From the NCBI GenBank assembly GCA_910586365.1, contig CAJUGP010000003.1, forward strand, positions 1-64,000: a stretch of 64,000 nucleotides of DNA, read 5' to 3'. The DNA comes from an uncultured Christensenella sp. Its GTDB lineage: Bacteria; Bacillota; Clostridia; Christensenellales; Borkfalkiaceae. Under the pieces are notes generated by a model. It had not been told where the DNA came from, made no database searches, and worked only from the letters and a program-made list of their open reading frames with translations. The translations under genes were made by a program, and so were the position numbers. Below, piece by piece: positions 31,967 through 41,105 of this stretch (position 1 is its first letter; the number at the start of each line of letters is the position of its first letter).

Positions 31967-33310
31967 TTAATCGTTACTGTCTATTTTCTCGAAAATTCTC
32001 TCGTATTTCTCGGGTGCGACTTCCCTGCCGTCGCGGATGAGTTTGACGTCGCGGCTTCCCGTTATGCGGTGCCAGCGTTTTACTTCGACGTCGGTATATT
32101 GCGGCGTCAATTCCATCACGAACGCCTGCTGACCTTTCGCTTCGGCGGCGACAAGCGCCGTCCCGCTTCCTCCGAAGGGATCATACACGCCCGCCGCCCA
32201 TTCCATATTGTCGAGAATGATCTCGAAAACTTCCTCGGGCTTTTGCGTGGGGTGCAGTTCGTTTCCCGATCGCGAGCATTTTATCACGTTTCCGTAACCT
32301 TTGTGATTGTCGAACTTCGTCTTGCTTCGATTGCCGAAAATAATGAGCTCGTGCTGGGATCGCCAGCCGACGCCCATTCCCGGCGTTCCTTTGTCCCAGA
32401 CGATCATCGACTTTACGCCGAAGCCTGCGCCTTCGATAAGGTCAAACAAATACACCCACATTCGCCAGTCAGTAAAAACATAAGCGTATTGGCACGGAAT
32501 ATCGGCGAGAGCTTTGGCGATAAGGTTCTGATAGCCGCGCGTGGAAAGGATGTCGTTCGCGATTTTCGGAAGCGGGCCGCCGTCGGCGCGCATTGTTCCG
32601 ATGCTTCCCGTGCTTTTGCCCGTTTCCTGAAAGCCGCCCGAGCAGTACGGCGGATCCGTCAAAAGAGTTTGCGGAGCGGCGCCGTCGAGCAGTTTTTCGC
32701 GATCTTCGGGGACGGTTGAATTTCCGCACATAACACGATGACGCCCGCCGAGGATCCAGATGTCGCCGTATTGCGTAACGGGTGCATCGGGAGTTTCGGG
32801 AACGTCGTCGAGATCTTCCTCGGTTTCGGTTGCGGCAAGCGTTTCGTTTAAGGACGCGGCTATTTCCGCATATTCGTCTTTTGAGTAGCCCGACAGCCCG
32901 AAGTCTAAGTCGGAGGCGTCAATCGTTCCGAAAATTTCGATGAGCATTTTGTTGTCGGTTTCGGCAAGCTCGGCGATGCGGTTGTCTGCCGTCAGATCCG
33001 CAAGTTCCGCCGCCTCCGACTCGTAGTCTTGATAATCGACGGGAACTTCGTCAAGTTCTTCGAGCTGAGCCGCCAGAAGCCGCCCGTGTCCTTTCACAAC
33101 GAGCCCCGAGCGAGTGCTGACCGTGATAGGGTTGCGCCAGCCGCTGCCGCGTATAATGGCGCCCAGAGCTTCGATTTGTGCCTGCGGGTGCTTGTTCGGG
33201 TTTTTCGGGTTCGGAATGAGATCCGCCGCCCTGACGATTGCATCGTGAGCGCAGTAGACGGGAATGCCCGCCGCCTGCGCTTTCGGTTTGACTGTTTTCT
33301 TCCCGCTCAT
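31967..33310 (-). CDS. ParB-domain / DNA methyltransferase fusion (first copy)
   Basis: A 447-residue protein. Residues about 10-110 form a ParB/Srx-type domain (LIPNPKNPNKHPQAQIEALG, GHGRLLAAQLEELDEVPVDY). Residues about 195-430 form an amino-methyltransferase with catalytic motif TDPPY and SAM motif YDPFGGSGTALVAAE, in beta-class order (IV before I). It makes N6-methyladenine or N4-methylcytosine. The ATG overlaps the stop of metK as ATGA, coupling it to the SAM-supply gene. A second, diverged copy lies at 39777. Confidence 0.9.
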   Translation of the reverse strand: MSGKKTVKPKAQAAGIPVYCAHDAIVRAADLIPNPKNPNKHPQAQIEALGAIIRGSGWRNPITVSTRSGLVVKGHGRLLAAQLEELDEVPVDYQDYESEAAELADLTADNRIAELAETDNKMLIEIFGTIDASDLDFGLSGYSKDEYAEIAASLNETLAATETEEDLDDVPETPDAPVTQYGDIWILGGRHRVMCGNSTVPEDREKLLDGAAPQTLLTDPPYCSGGFQETGKSTGSIGTMRADGGPLPKIANDILSTRGYQNLIAKALADIPCQYAYVFTDWRMWVYLFDLIEGAGFGVKSMIVWDKGTPGMGVGWRSQHELIIFGNRSKTKFDNHKGYGNVIKCSRSGNELHPTQKPEEVFEIILDNMEWAAGVYDPFGGSGTALVAAEAKGQQAFVMELTPQYTDVEVKRWHRITGSRDVKLIRDGREVAPEKYERIFEKIDSND

Positions 33311-34353
33311 ACGCCGCCTCCGAGCCTGTAATGGCACCCTTCGGCGATTTTCTCGTATTTGACATTCAAAAGGTCGAGGTTTGCGATGATCCCCGCGGGT
33401 GTAAGATCGTAGTCACCGAGCACGATCTTCGTCAGTTTGGCATTGATTTCGGGCGACAGGTCGCTGTTGACGGAGACGCTCACGGGTTCGGCTCTGCCGA
33501 TTGCATAACCGAGCTGAACCTCGCACCATTTGAGCCCGTGCGTGAGTTGCAGGCTTCTGGCGATTTTACGCGCCATATACGCGCCCGAACGGTCGACCTT
33601 TGACGGATCCTTGCCGGAGAACGCTCCGCCGCCCACGGGGCAGAAGCCGCCGTACTGGTCGCATACGATTTTTCTGCCCGTCAGCCCCGCGTCTGCAAAC
33701 GGGCCGCCGATAGTCCACGCGCCTGCGGGGTTGATAATTCTCTCCACGGAAGCGGGAACGCCCAGAGCGTCGAGCTTTGCGTTTATGTATGCGCGGATCC
33801 GTTTCTGCCCGCGTTCGGGCTTATGGCAGGCGCTGACGAGGATCTTCTTCACGCTCTGCATAGTGGCGGGTTCGTCGAGATCGACCGTAACCTGACACTT
33901 GGCGTCGCCCAGCAAGAGCGCGGAAGGCGTTCCGACGTCTTTCTCGATTGCTTCGATGATTTGATTCACGAGATCGAAGCCGAACGGGAGCCCGCTCGCG
34001 GTTTGGTTGCAAGCGTAGCCGTACATTATGCCCTGATCCCCGGCGCCCTGATCTTTGCCGCGTCCGACGCCTGCGGCGATTTCGGGCGACTGCGTTCTGA
34101 TGAATGTCTCGATCCTGTTGACGGGGTACCCGAGCTTTTGGGCGACGTTGCGGGCGATCTCTCTATAATCGACGCCTGCGCCGCTTGTGATTTCCCCCGC
34201 GAGAATGATAACGTCGTCCTTCACGAGCGTTTCGCAGGCGACGCGGCTGTTTTCATCGTTTTCCAGACAGGCGTCCAAAATGGCGTCGCTTATTTGGTCG
34301 GCGTATTTGTCGGGGTGGTATTTGCTTACTTGTTCGGTGCTGAAAAGTCTCAT
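33307..34353 (-). CDS. metK: Phage-borne S-adenosylmethionine synthetase
   Basis: A 348-residue MetK with SKYHPDKYADQISDAILDAC at the start, the methionine-site motif GAGDQGIMYGYACN, and the P-loop-like GGGAFSGKDPSKVDRSGAYM. It makes SAM from ATP and methionine. It is somewhat shorter than the usual host enzyme of about 390 residues, but all signature motifs are present (the first reads YHPDK instead of GHPDK). Embedded among methyltransferase genes with 4-bp overlaps on both sides, it probably supplies cofactor for phage DNA methylation. Confidence 0.93.
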   Translation of the reverse strand: MRLFSTEQVSKYHPDKYADQISDAILDACLENDENSRVACETLVKDDVIILAGEITSGAGVDYREIARNVAQKLGYPVNRIETFIRTQSPEIAAGVGRGKDQGAGDQGIMYGYACNQTASGLPFGFDLVNQIIEAIEKDVGTPSALLLGDAKCQVTVDLDEPATMQSVKKILVSACHKPERGQKRIRAYINAKLDALGVPASVERIINPAGAWTIGGPFADAGLTGRKIVCDQYGGFCPVGGGAFSGKDPSKVDRSGAYMARKIARSLQLTHGLKWCEVQLGYAIGRAEPVSVSVNSDLSPEINAKLTKIVLGDYDLTPAGIIANLDLLNVKYEKIAEGCHYRLGGGV

Positions 34354-34946
34354 TTTTCTTCGATCTCCTTGTTTTTGATTGTAATGCGGTATTTTTCAGG
34401 TATGTACGGAGCCGCCACCGTGAATATTTCGGCAAGTTCCGCGTCCGTGAACTTTTGGAACTTAACGCCGCTGCCCGAGAAGTCGTCGACTTTCTTCACG
34501 GAGATGACGATCGTCGGGTTTTGCGGGCTGTTGTTGATAAAGAACTGACAGCTTGCAACGTCGGGAAAGCGGTTCATAATCGTTTCCTTGAGATCTTTGC
34601 GGGAATAGTCGCCGCTGATCATGTTGCGGGTTATAATTCGCTTTTTGAGCTCGCCCGTCGATTCTCCGGGCTGACGCTCCATTCCGTATTTAGCCGCTTC
34701 CGCATCGACGCGCTTCTTTCTTTGGTAATTCCGCACGATTTCCGACGGAAGCCGCAGGAAAACATAAAGAATTATAAGCAGGAGCGGAAGCCCGACGATT
34801 ATCATGATCGGAAGAAGCACGAGTGCCCAGTGCCACGCGACCGCGCCGCAGAGCTTCAACGTCAGGAATACGATCTGGCAGATGAAGCAAAGAGCGGCGA
34901 CGGTAAGAATGAGGCACCCGCCGCGATAATCTTTCTTGTTACTCAT
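34350..34946 (-). CDS. Two-TM membrane protein of unknown function
   Basis: A 198-residue protein. ATG 34944-34946 follows GGAGG. Two hydrophobic helices (CLILTVAALCFICQIVFLTL and WALVLLPIMIIVGLPLLLII) are followed by a soluble basic domain of about 120 residues. It lies between the metK and 34939-35346 genes with 4-8 bp overlaps. No family recognised; membrane proteins in early phage operons are sometimes exclusion factors. Confidence 0.6.
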   Translation of the reverse strand: MSNKKDYRGGCLILTVAALCFICQIVFLTLKLCGAVAWHWALVLLPIMIIVGLPLLLIILYVFLRLPSEIVRNYQRKKRVDAEAAKYGMERQPGESTGELKKRIITRNMISGDYSRKDLKETIMNRFPDVASCQFFINNSPQNPTIVISVKKVDDFSGSGVKFQKFTDAELAEIFTVAAPYIPEKYRITIKNKEIEEK

Positions 34947-35346
34947 TGCCGCCACCTCCGACGGGTTCCGCCGCCTCCGCGCTTTCGGGGAAGCGTTCGT
35001 TCCCGATTTCGTTATATCTTACCTTCAGGGCATTAAGCGCCGCGTCGTAGGCTTCCCCGCCCTTCAGGCTTTCAAAGCCGAGAGCGGCGTGGATGAGTTG
35101 CATCGCGAGCTCAGCGGCGGCGATTTCGACGCCGAGCTGGGAGTTGACGACGATAATCGGAACCGCGTCCGCATCGTCGCCTTCATTCGGGAACGTGATG
35201 CAGGAACATATAGGGGTTCCTTTGTCGTCGTACAGTTCGGGCGCGAGCGCCGCTTCGTATTTGGCATCGGGGTAAAGCTCCGCGAATGCTTCCGCGACCA
35301 TATTCGCGGGATCGTTGGTGTAAACTGATTTGAATTGGTTACTCAT
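34939..35346 (-). CDS. 135-residue phage protein, unknown
   Basis: Starts MSNQFKSVYTNDPANMVAEA. It contains LAMQLIHAALGFESLKGGEA and a Gly-rich end. The mid part (VVNSQLGVEIAAAELAMQLI) resembles a short metallopeptidase-like helix but lacks HExxH. It is part of the overlapping early operon. Function unknown. Confidence 0.55.
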   Translation of the reverse strand: MSNQFKSVYTNDPANMVAEAFAELYPDAKYEAALAPELYDDKGTPICSCITFPNEGDDADAVPIIVVNSQLGVEIAAAELAMQLIHAALGFESLKGGEAYDAALNALKVRYNEIGNERFPESAEAAEPVGGGGNE

Positions 35347-35356
35347 GTCGGTCTCC

Positions 35357-35551
35357 TTATTTGTCGTATTTGATAGGGCACCAGCGCGGCGCTGTCTTGA
35401 CGGGAAGCTCCGTGCTGTGCCGTTCGGTTCTCGCGATCAGGCGGGCGCCTGCGTTTACGCTTGCCGCCGCCGCAGGATGTGTGCAATAGAAGCGGTTCAC
35501 ACCGCCGTTGCATTGCTCGAATTTGCAGTTTTCGCAGTCTGCACATTTCAT
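35357..35551 (-). CDS. Small Cys-rich protein
   Basis: A 64-residue protein (MKCADCENCKFEQCNGGVNR, ending CPIKYDK). Six cysteines in CxxCxxC and C-terminal positions suggest metal binding. ATG 35549-35551 follows GGAGGAAA and overlaps the upstream gene by 4 bp. Confidence 0.6.
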   Translation of the reverse strand: MKCADCENCKFEQCNGGVNRFYCTHPAAAASVNAGARLIARTERHSTELPVKTAPRWCPIKYDK

Positions 35552-35733
35552 TGTTTCCGATTTCCTCCTTGATTTAAGGCGGCGGCTATTCTTGCCGGCA
35601 CGACGACGCTGTAATTGCAGACGTCGCAGCACGTTCCCGCAGCGATCGGTTGTGCATTGTGTCCGTACTCGGTCTTGATAGCCGCGCCGCATATAACGCA
35701 TCGCCGCGGGCGGCGGGTGGCGTTAAATTTCAA
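35548..35733 (-). CDS. Zinc-ribbon-like protein, probable TTG start
   Basis: A 61-residue protein with CVICGAAI and CCDVC pairs. The upstream gene ends at 35723, so an ATG further up would overlap it by more than 60 bp; the TTG at 35731-35733 gives an 11-bp overlap and is preferred. Function unknown. Confidence 0.5.
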   Translation of the reverse strand: MKFNATRRPRRCVICGAAIKTEYGHNAQPIAAGTCCDVCNYSVVVPARIAAALNQGGNRKQ

Positions 35734-36529
35734 TATGCACCTCCGAACCGTCCCACGTCGCGGATCCTTCGTCGGTATCGACGTGCTCATCGTTGCAGGA
35801 AAGCGTCAAAACTATTCCGAAGCTCTGCCCTGCGGGAATGTCGCGCGATAAGCAAACGCTGGCGATTTGATTGACGGCTTCGTCTCTCACGGCTTCGAGA
35901 TCCTCGCCTTCCGTGAAGTATTCGACGTCGCCGCCGACGTGGTCGCTGGGCGATTCGTCCGCATTTGTCGGGAATAGATTATAGAGCGATATGTCAGCCC
36001 GATATTTGCGCGGAGGCGACTCGGGAAGATCATCGGGGATCTTTACCTCGTCGCCGGAAAGAACGCTCTTGAGCACGGTATTCAGCGCCTGCTTGTATTT
36101 GCGGCTGTTGAATATCACGACCGACGTATCGGGGATGCAGGTTTTCCAGAGCTCGTCGACAAATAGATCCGTCGCCTTCTCGATTGCCGCGGGCGCAAAC
36201 TGGGCACCTTCGCGGAAAGCGTGAAGATATGCGTTGCCGACCTTTTCGGAGAGCTTGATCATTTTCTTCATGAGCTTCGCGTCCATTTTGAAGCGAAGCG
36301 TGGATAGAACGCGGGTAGACTGCCCGACGCTGATGAGTATATTGCCGATCTCTCCGTTTTCGTCGACGGTGTAATTTTCCGAATCGAACAGGCTCATCTG
36401 CGCGTTGGGTGTGAACTTTACGCTCAGGGGGTAGTTTTCCGTCAGAATCTCGACGGCGAAGTTTGTCTCTTCGTTGCAGAACTTTTCGAGTGCGGCAGCC
36501 GCCGCCTTGTAGTCGCTTTGTGCGCTCAT
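35723..36529 (-). CDS. 268-residue phage protein, unknown
   Basis: Starts MSAQSDYKAAAAALEKFCNE, with an ATGA overlap to the upstream ASCH gene. It is a mixed alpha/beta protein; LSTLRFKMDAKLMKKMIKLS and PDTSVVIFNSRKYKQALNTV are recognisable blocks but not of a family I know. It lies between the methylation genes and small Cys-rich genes. Confidence 0.55.
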   Translation of the reverse strand: MSAQSDYKAAAAALEKFCNEETNFAVEILTENYPLSVKFTPNAQMSLFDSENYTVDENGEIGNILISVGQSTRVLSTLRFKMDAKLMKKMIKLSEKVGNAYLHAFREGAQFAPAAIEKATDLFVDELWKTCIPDTSVVIFNSRKYKQALNTVLKSVLSGDEVKIPDDLPESPPRKYRADISLYNLFPTNADESPSDHVGGDVEYFTEGEDLEAVRDEAVNQIASVCLSRDIPAGQSFGIVLTLSCNDEHVDTDEGSATWDGSEVHIEI

Positions 36530-37002
36530 TGGGTATATTCTCCTTTTTCGTTGATTTTGTCGGTCTGGAAGTTCCAGATCCCTTGTTGTCCTTTGGCGGG
36601 AATGAAGAACGGGAGCGGGTTCACGCTTTCGAGCTTCCACGCATACCGTCCGAGCGTCCAGTCGCCGAAGGCTCTTTCTTCCGCACTTACGGACGCGGCG
36701 AATGCGGGCGTTATTTCAATGCAGTCGGTCAAATTTGCGATCGCGATCACTTTCCCGAGCGGCAGGCATTTCGCCCGCAGGTGCCCGATATTCTCGCTCG
36801 TAGAGCCGAGTGGAGCGAGCGCCTTCTCGATCTCCCCGACGACGTCGTTATCGAGTATCTTGTAAACGGCGGCGGGCGACTTGGCGGCGGCGTGGATCAA
36901 GAGCGGGCCGCGATATTTCGTCGCCCAGCCCCGCGTTTCATATTGCTTGGCTTTAATCGCTATAAGGCTTGCGTATGGTTGCCATATTGACAGGGTTTTC
37001 AC
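36526..37002 (-). CDS. ASCH-domain protein
   Basis: A 158-residue protein with the ASCH pattern MKTLSIWQPYASLIAIKAKQ, YETRGWATKYRGPLLIHAAA, LPLGKVIAIANLTDCIEITP and GRYAWKLESVNPL. ASCH domains (PUA-like) bind RNA or act on modified nucleotides and are common in phages. It is followed by a gene with an ATGA overlap. The exact substrate is unknown. Confidence 0.85.
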   Translation of the reverse strand: MKTLSIWQPYASLIAIKAKQYETRGWATKYRGPLLIHAAAKSPAAVYKILDNDVVGEIEKALAPLGSTSENIGHLRAKCLPLGKVIAIANLTDCIEITPAFAASVSAEERAFGDWTLGRYAWKLESVNPLPFFIPAKGQQGIWNFQTDKINEKGEYTQ

Positions 37003-37240
37003 GCTTCGGTTCCTCCCAGTAGTGATTATTTTCGCACCAGTCCTTGATCTCGCGGATCTTCTTCGTCCAGCGCAAATAGAACCGTTTGCCGTAGGGGTTT
37101 GTCGGGATGTATTCCCCGCGCCAGCCGCCGCAGTTGGCTTTCAGATAGAAAGTGCCGTTTTGTCCGCGGGCTTCCCAGCTTGTGCTCGACGTCTTTTCCC
37201 ATTTCATCCCGTTGAAAGGTTGTTCTTTTTTCGTTTCCAT
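36953..37240 (-). CDS. 95-residue phage protein, unknown
   Basis: Trp-, Tyr- and Lys-rich (METKKEQPFNGMKWEKTSST, then YGKRFYLRWTKKIREIKDWC). It overlaps the ASCH gene by 50 bp in a different frame. Small beta-type fold likely. Function unknown. Confidence 0.5.
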   Translation of the reverse strand: METKKEQPFNGMKWEKTSSTSWEARGQNGTFYLKANCGGWRGEYIPTNPYGKRFYLRWTKKIREIKDWCENNHYWEEPKRENPVNMATIRKPYSD

Positions 37241-37243
37241 GCA

Positions 37244-37576
37244 TTACTCCTCGAATTTAATGTCGTCGTCCGACGTAGGCGGCGGATCGGGCTGTTCCGG
37301 CTTATGATAGAACTCGCCGAAGTCGAGCGGGTTGCCGCATTTACTGCAATAGTGCCATTCTTCGTGTATTCCGCCGCCGCGGGCGGGATCCGTTTCATAG
37401 CAAGCGCAGAGATTTGTGCCGCATTTGGCGCAGTCGAAAACGATCAGCTTGCCGTAGTTGTGAGTCGTAGGCGTTTCGCGCGTCGTCATAACCTTCATTC
37501 CTTTCGTGTTGGTCTGGCGTGTAATATTGAGAGAACACTCGACTCCGCCGCGGTAGGGGTTTGTTTGTTTTTTCAT
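37244..37576 (-). CDS. Zinc-ribbon-containing phage protein
   Basis: A 110-residue protein with two CxxC knuckles (CAKCGTNLCAC and CSKCGNPLDFGEFY) after a flexible N-terminus. ATG 37574-37576 overlaps the stop of the upstream methyltransferase (ATGA). Probably a DNA- or protein-binding adaptor. Confidence 0.6.
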   Translation of the reverse strand: MKKQTNPYRGGVECSLNITRQTNTKGMKVMTTRETPTTHNYGKLIVFDCAKCGTNLCACYETDPARGGGIHEEWHYCSKCGNPLDFGEFYHKPEQPDPPPTSDDDIKFEE

Positions 37577-39118
37577 ACCGTTGCTCCTTGAAAATGTTTT
37601 TTTGTTACGGCGATCGGGAACTCTTCGATCTCGCTCGCCCAGATGCAGGTGCCCGCGCCGTTCAGGCGTTCCCAGATGAGCGGGAAGCCGCCGATCCCGT
37701 CGAATAAGCTCGCCATAGTGGCATCGCGTTCGTAATTGGCACATAAACGCTTGAGCACCCATTTCCACGGCGGGATCGCGATTGAATTACCCAGCGCCTT
37801 ATACCTTGCCGCGTCCGTGGTTTGCCGCGTCTTGCCTTTCACATCCACCCATTCGCCGATGTCCGTCCAGCCGTCCGGGAAGCCCTGCAGTCGTTCGCAT
37901 TCGAGCGGCGTCAGGCGGCGGACTATGTAACCTTCGGCGCCGTCGCTTACCGCCGGGCGGTCGGTGGTGTTCAGGGTGTAACACACGCCTTCCTTGACGC
38001 CTTTTCCGTTGCATCCCGATTTTTCCGTGCGGTCGATTCCGTTGCCCTGCAGACAGTATGTAGGCTTTTGCGTTACGACCGCCGTGTAGTCCGTTATGCG
38101 GTCATTGTGGTCGCCTGTAATAGTCGGAACTATTTCCCCGTTGCCGTTTCCGCGAGCGTCATATACTTCGGCGCTGTCTTTCACGCACACGGCGCCCGGA
38201 CCTTTTGAAACAATCGTCTGAATAATTCCGTCATCGGTAATACTCGGATTGTATTGCGCGTTAATTCCCTGATTGAACGATGCGCGGTCTAAGGCGTAAC
38301 ACACGGCGGCGCCGCCGCCACCCGAAGCACGAAGAGCTTCGGCTTTGTCGATTGTCGGGTTTGTTTTCGCCGTGATGCTGTTGGTGTAGTTGAAGCCGAT
38401 CGGCTTTTGACATACTGCGATATGCGGCTGTATTCGGATTGTTCCGCAGCGTTCGGTTTCGGCACCTATTCCGCGGGATCCTGATCCTTGCAAATAATCA
38501 AAGCCGATTGCCGCTCCAGCGCCGCCTTCAATATCGGCGGAAGATCCTTGCCGCGTCGTTCCGCCCGTCTCAGTACGCCCTGACACGCTGTTGCCGACAA
38601 ATAGTATTTCGGGAGCGGTCGCGCCTCCAAAATCTGCGATAAGTGCGATGCGACGGCGACGCTGGGGGACTCCCCAGAATTGAGCGTCGAGCACCCGCCA
38701 CGCAACGGAATACCCGTCGCCCACGATCGCTCCGCTTGTTCTCCAGAGCGTACCCCCCCCCCGCGTGAGGTCGAGGAACATGGGCGCCTTCGTCGACGAT
38801 TCTGCAGATTTCTTCGAGCACGGTGCGGAAGTCCTCGCCGCCGTTGGAGCTGAAGGCTCCGGGGACGTTCTCCCACACAAAGTATCGAGGTCTAATTTCA
38901 TTTGCTCCAGCATCTTGGCATCTCCTTCGCATTTGCTTGATTATTCTGATTTGCTCCATAAACAGCCCGGAGCGGGCTCCGTCCAGCCCTGCACGTTTCC
39001 CAGCGACGGAAAGATCCTGACAGGGGCTTCCGCCGATTATAACGTCGACGAGAGGGGCGGCGGATCCGTCTATTTTCGTTACGTCGCCGAGATGTATCAT
39101 TTGCCGATCCTCCGCCAC
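37573..39118 (-). pseudogene. Circularly permuted C5 DNA methyltransferase, out of frame at a G10 tract
   Basis: Frame A (from 39118) has HLGDVTKI and VDVIIGGSPCQDLSVAGKRAG with the catalytic Cys. Frame B (to 37573) has VAWRVLDAQFWGVPQRRRRI, a target-recognition region, RRLTPLECERLQGFPDGW and YKALGNSIAIPPW. It ends with motif I (MASLFDGIGGFPLIWERL), normally N-terminal. The frames meet at ten C in the printed strand (38753-38762, G10 on the coding strand). Nine would give one frame of 514 residues. It is likely phase-variable, OFF in this assembly; a sequencing error is possible. Confidence 0.85.
38753..38762 (-). repeat. Poly-G tract (G10) in C5 methyltransferase gene
   Basis: Ten consecutive C in the printed strand, G10 on the coding strand. 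It separates the two frames of the C5 methyltransferase; loss of one G restores the frame. Homopolymer tracts of this length slip during replication. Confidence 0.9.
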
Positions 39119-39780
39119 GGAAGCGGATCCTGACGGAACTCGGCACCCATTATCGAGCGAAGGCTTTCCTTCATAAACACGCTGATCTTGTTGCTGTCCG
39201 CCTGTTTTACGAGATCGCGCACCCAGTCGGCGGCGGGTTTGACTTTGCCTTTGCGGTTTCCTGTTTCCGCTCCGATAATGATCGCGTGGATCATTTGTGC
39301 GCCGTCTTTCAGGTCAATGGGTTCGAGCAACGGCTCTATGCTCAAAAAGTCGATAATTTCATTCTCCGCACGGAAAGCGTCCGCTTGCACCTGCGTCGTG
39401 ATAGATTTCCCGATATACAGGTCGAAGTCTCCGTCGACTATTGCAAGTGCGGCGCCGATCTTCTTATTGAGTGCGGGCAGGCTCGTCTTTGTCAGGGCGA
39501 TATAGTCGTGTTGCGGGTTGTTCGCCATTGTCTGAAGAACTTCGACAAGCCATTCATCCCGCCAGCACCCGATGTCGCTCATGCTGTCGATAAATACCGC
39601 GCGGGGCTTTTTGCTTCCGAATTTTTTCAAAACGTCGGGCTTGAACTCGGGCTTTTCCCAGTTCTCCACATAATGGAACCGTTTATTTTGCCGCCGTGCA
39701 TAGCACCATTCGCAGCCGTTAGGGCACCCGACGACGGGGTTCACGGTGCTGTCGCACCAGTCGATTCTTGTCTTGTTCAT
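39097..39780 (-). CDS. DUF5131 (gp37/gp68-like) radical-SAM-type phage protein
   Basis: A 227-residue protein with IDWCDSTVNPVVGCPNGCEW, then CYARR: a CxxxCxxC iron-sulfur-type motif. Further blocks are RAVFIDSMSDIGCWRDEWLV, FLSIEPLLEPIDL and HAIIIGAETGNRKGKVKPAA. This is the phage Gp37/Gp68 family, thought to be radical SAM-like, of unknown substrate. It overlaps the C5 methyltransferase by 22 bp and the next methyltransferase by 4 bp, so a link to DNA modification is plausible. Confidence 0.88.
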   Translation of the reverse strand: MNKTRIDWCDSTVNPVVGCPNGCEWCYARRQNKRFHYVENWEKPEFKPDVLKKFGSKKPRAVFIDSMSDIGCWRDEWLVEVLQTMANNPQHDYIALTKTSLPALNKKIGAALAIVDGDFDLYIGKSITTQVQADAFRAENEIIDFLSIEPLLEPIDLKDGAQMIHAIIIGAETGNRKGKVKPAADWVRDLVKQADSNKISVFMKESLRSIMGAEFRQDPLPWRRIGK

Positions 39781-41105
39781 TCTTCCGTCTCCTTGAAAAT
39801 GTCTGCAATTTCCGCCGCCGCAAGCTCTGCACCGTTACGGATGCATTTGACGTCCCGCCGCCCTGTAGTCTGAATATATCGGCGAACGATGACGTCGACG
39901 TACTTCGGGTTCAGTTCCAGCATAGCGGCGCGGCGCTCTTCATACTCGGCGGCGATCATCGTCGTTCCGCTGCCACCGAATAGATCCAAAACGAGATCGC
40001 CGACGGTGCTGCTGTTTGCGATTGCTTTTCTTACGAGATCCACGGGCTTCATCGTAGGGTGTTCTTTCGACCGCTTCGGACGCGGGACTTCCCAGACGTC
40101 GTCTAAGTCGCGACGATTGCAAAACGAGCTTTTTCCGCTATTGTGCCAGCCGTACCATATAGGCTCATAGCGGCGGTGGTATTTGCTTCGACCGAGAACG
40201 AAGGTGTCCTTTGCCCAGATGATCGTCGCGCTCCAGTGATAGCCGACCGCCCGCAGGCATTTGTCAAGAGTGGGCCACTCGCTGGCGCCGAGTACGCAGT
40301 AAAGATCGCCTTCGACGTTGTCAACGAGCTGGCGGGCGAAGCCGCTGACGAATTTCTCAAATTCCGCTTCGGGCATATTGTCGTTGAGCATACCTTCGCG
40401 CTGGCGGTGCTTCGGGTTGGAGCTGAGTCCGATCGCGACGTTCCACGGTGGATCCGTGAAGCACATCGCCGCCTTCTCGCCTTGCATAAGCGCCGCGACG
40501 TCGCCCGCATTTGTGCTGTCGCCGCAATAGACGCGGTGCTTGCCGCAGATCCATAAGTCGCCCTTGCGCGTTACCGCATCCTTTTGAACTTCGGGAAGAA
40601 TTTCGTCGGGATCTTCGGGCAGGCTTTCCGTATGAACCGCGTCCGAGAAGGCGGCGGAAAGTTCGGCGTATTCGTCTTGACTGTAACCAGTCAGATCGAG
40701 AGAAGTGTCGGTGCCTTCGATTGACGCGAACACTTCCGCGAGTTTTTGCATATCGGGATCGGAGAGCTCGGCGATGCGGTTGTCTGCGACAAGATCCGCC
40801 AGTTCGTCGGCTTCCGTTGCATAGTTCTGATAATCAACCGGCACTTCGTTCAGCCCTGCCATTTGAGCCGCCAGAAGCCGCCCGTGTCCGCGAACGATAA
40901 GCCCGGAGCGAGTGCTGACCGTGATCGGGTTGCGCCAGCCTGCGGCGCGAATTATGGCGCCGAGGCGGCGGAGCTGTTCGTCAGGGTGTTGGTTCGGGTT
41001 CTTCGGGTTCGGCTTCATATCTGCCGTCTTAACGATCACGTCGTGCGAGCAGTAGACGGGAACGCCGTCGGCGGTGCCTTTGGGTTTTATTTGGTCGTTA
41101 TTCAT
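39777..41105 (-). CDS. ParB-domain / DNA methyltransferase fusion (second copy)
   Basis: A 442-residue protein. The N-terminal ParB/Srx domain is very similar to the first copy (MKPNPKNPNQHPDEQLRRLG, GHGRLLAAQMAGLNEVPVDY). The catalytic domain has TDPPW and LDLFGGSGTTMIAAE. It differs from copy one in the target region (HWSATIIWAKDTFVLGRSKY). It probably methylates a different site. ATG 41103-41105 follows GGAGG. Confidence 0.9.
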   Translation of the reverse strand: MNNDQIKPKGTADGVPVYCSHDVIVKTADMKPNPKNPNQHPDEQLRRLGAIIRAAGWRNPITVSTRSGLIVRGHGRLLAAQMAGLNEVPVDYQNYATEADELADLVADNRIAELSDPDMQKLAEVFASIEGTDTSLDLTGYSQDEYAELSAAFSDAVHTESLPEDPDEILPEVQKDAVTRKGDLWICGKHRVYCGDSTNAGDVAALMQGEKAAMCFTDPPWNVAIGLSSNPKHRQREGMLNDNMPEAEFEKFVSGFARQLVDNVEGDLYCVLGASEWPTLDKCLRAVGYHWSATIIWAKDTFVLGRSKYHRRYEPIWYGWHNSGKSSFCNRRDLDDVWEVPRPKRSKEHPTMKPVDLVRKAIANSSTVGDLVLDLFGGSGTTMIAAEYEERRAAMLELNPKYVDVIVRRYIQTTGRRDVKCIRNGAELAAAEIADIFKETEE

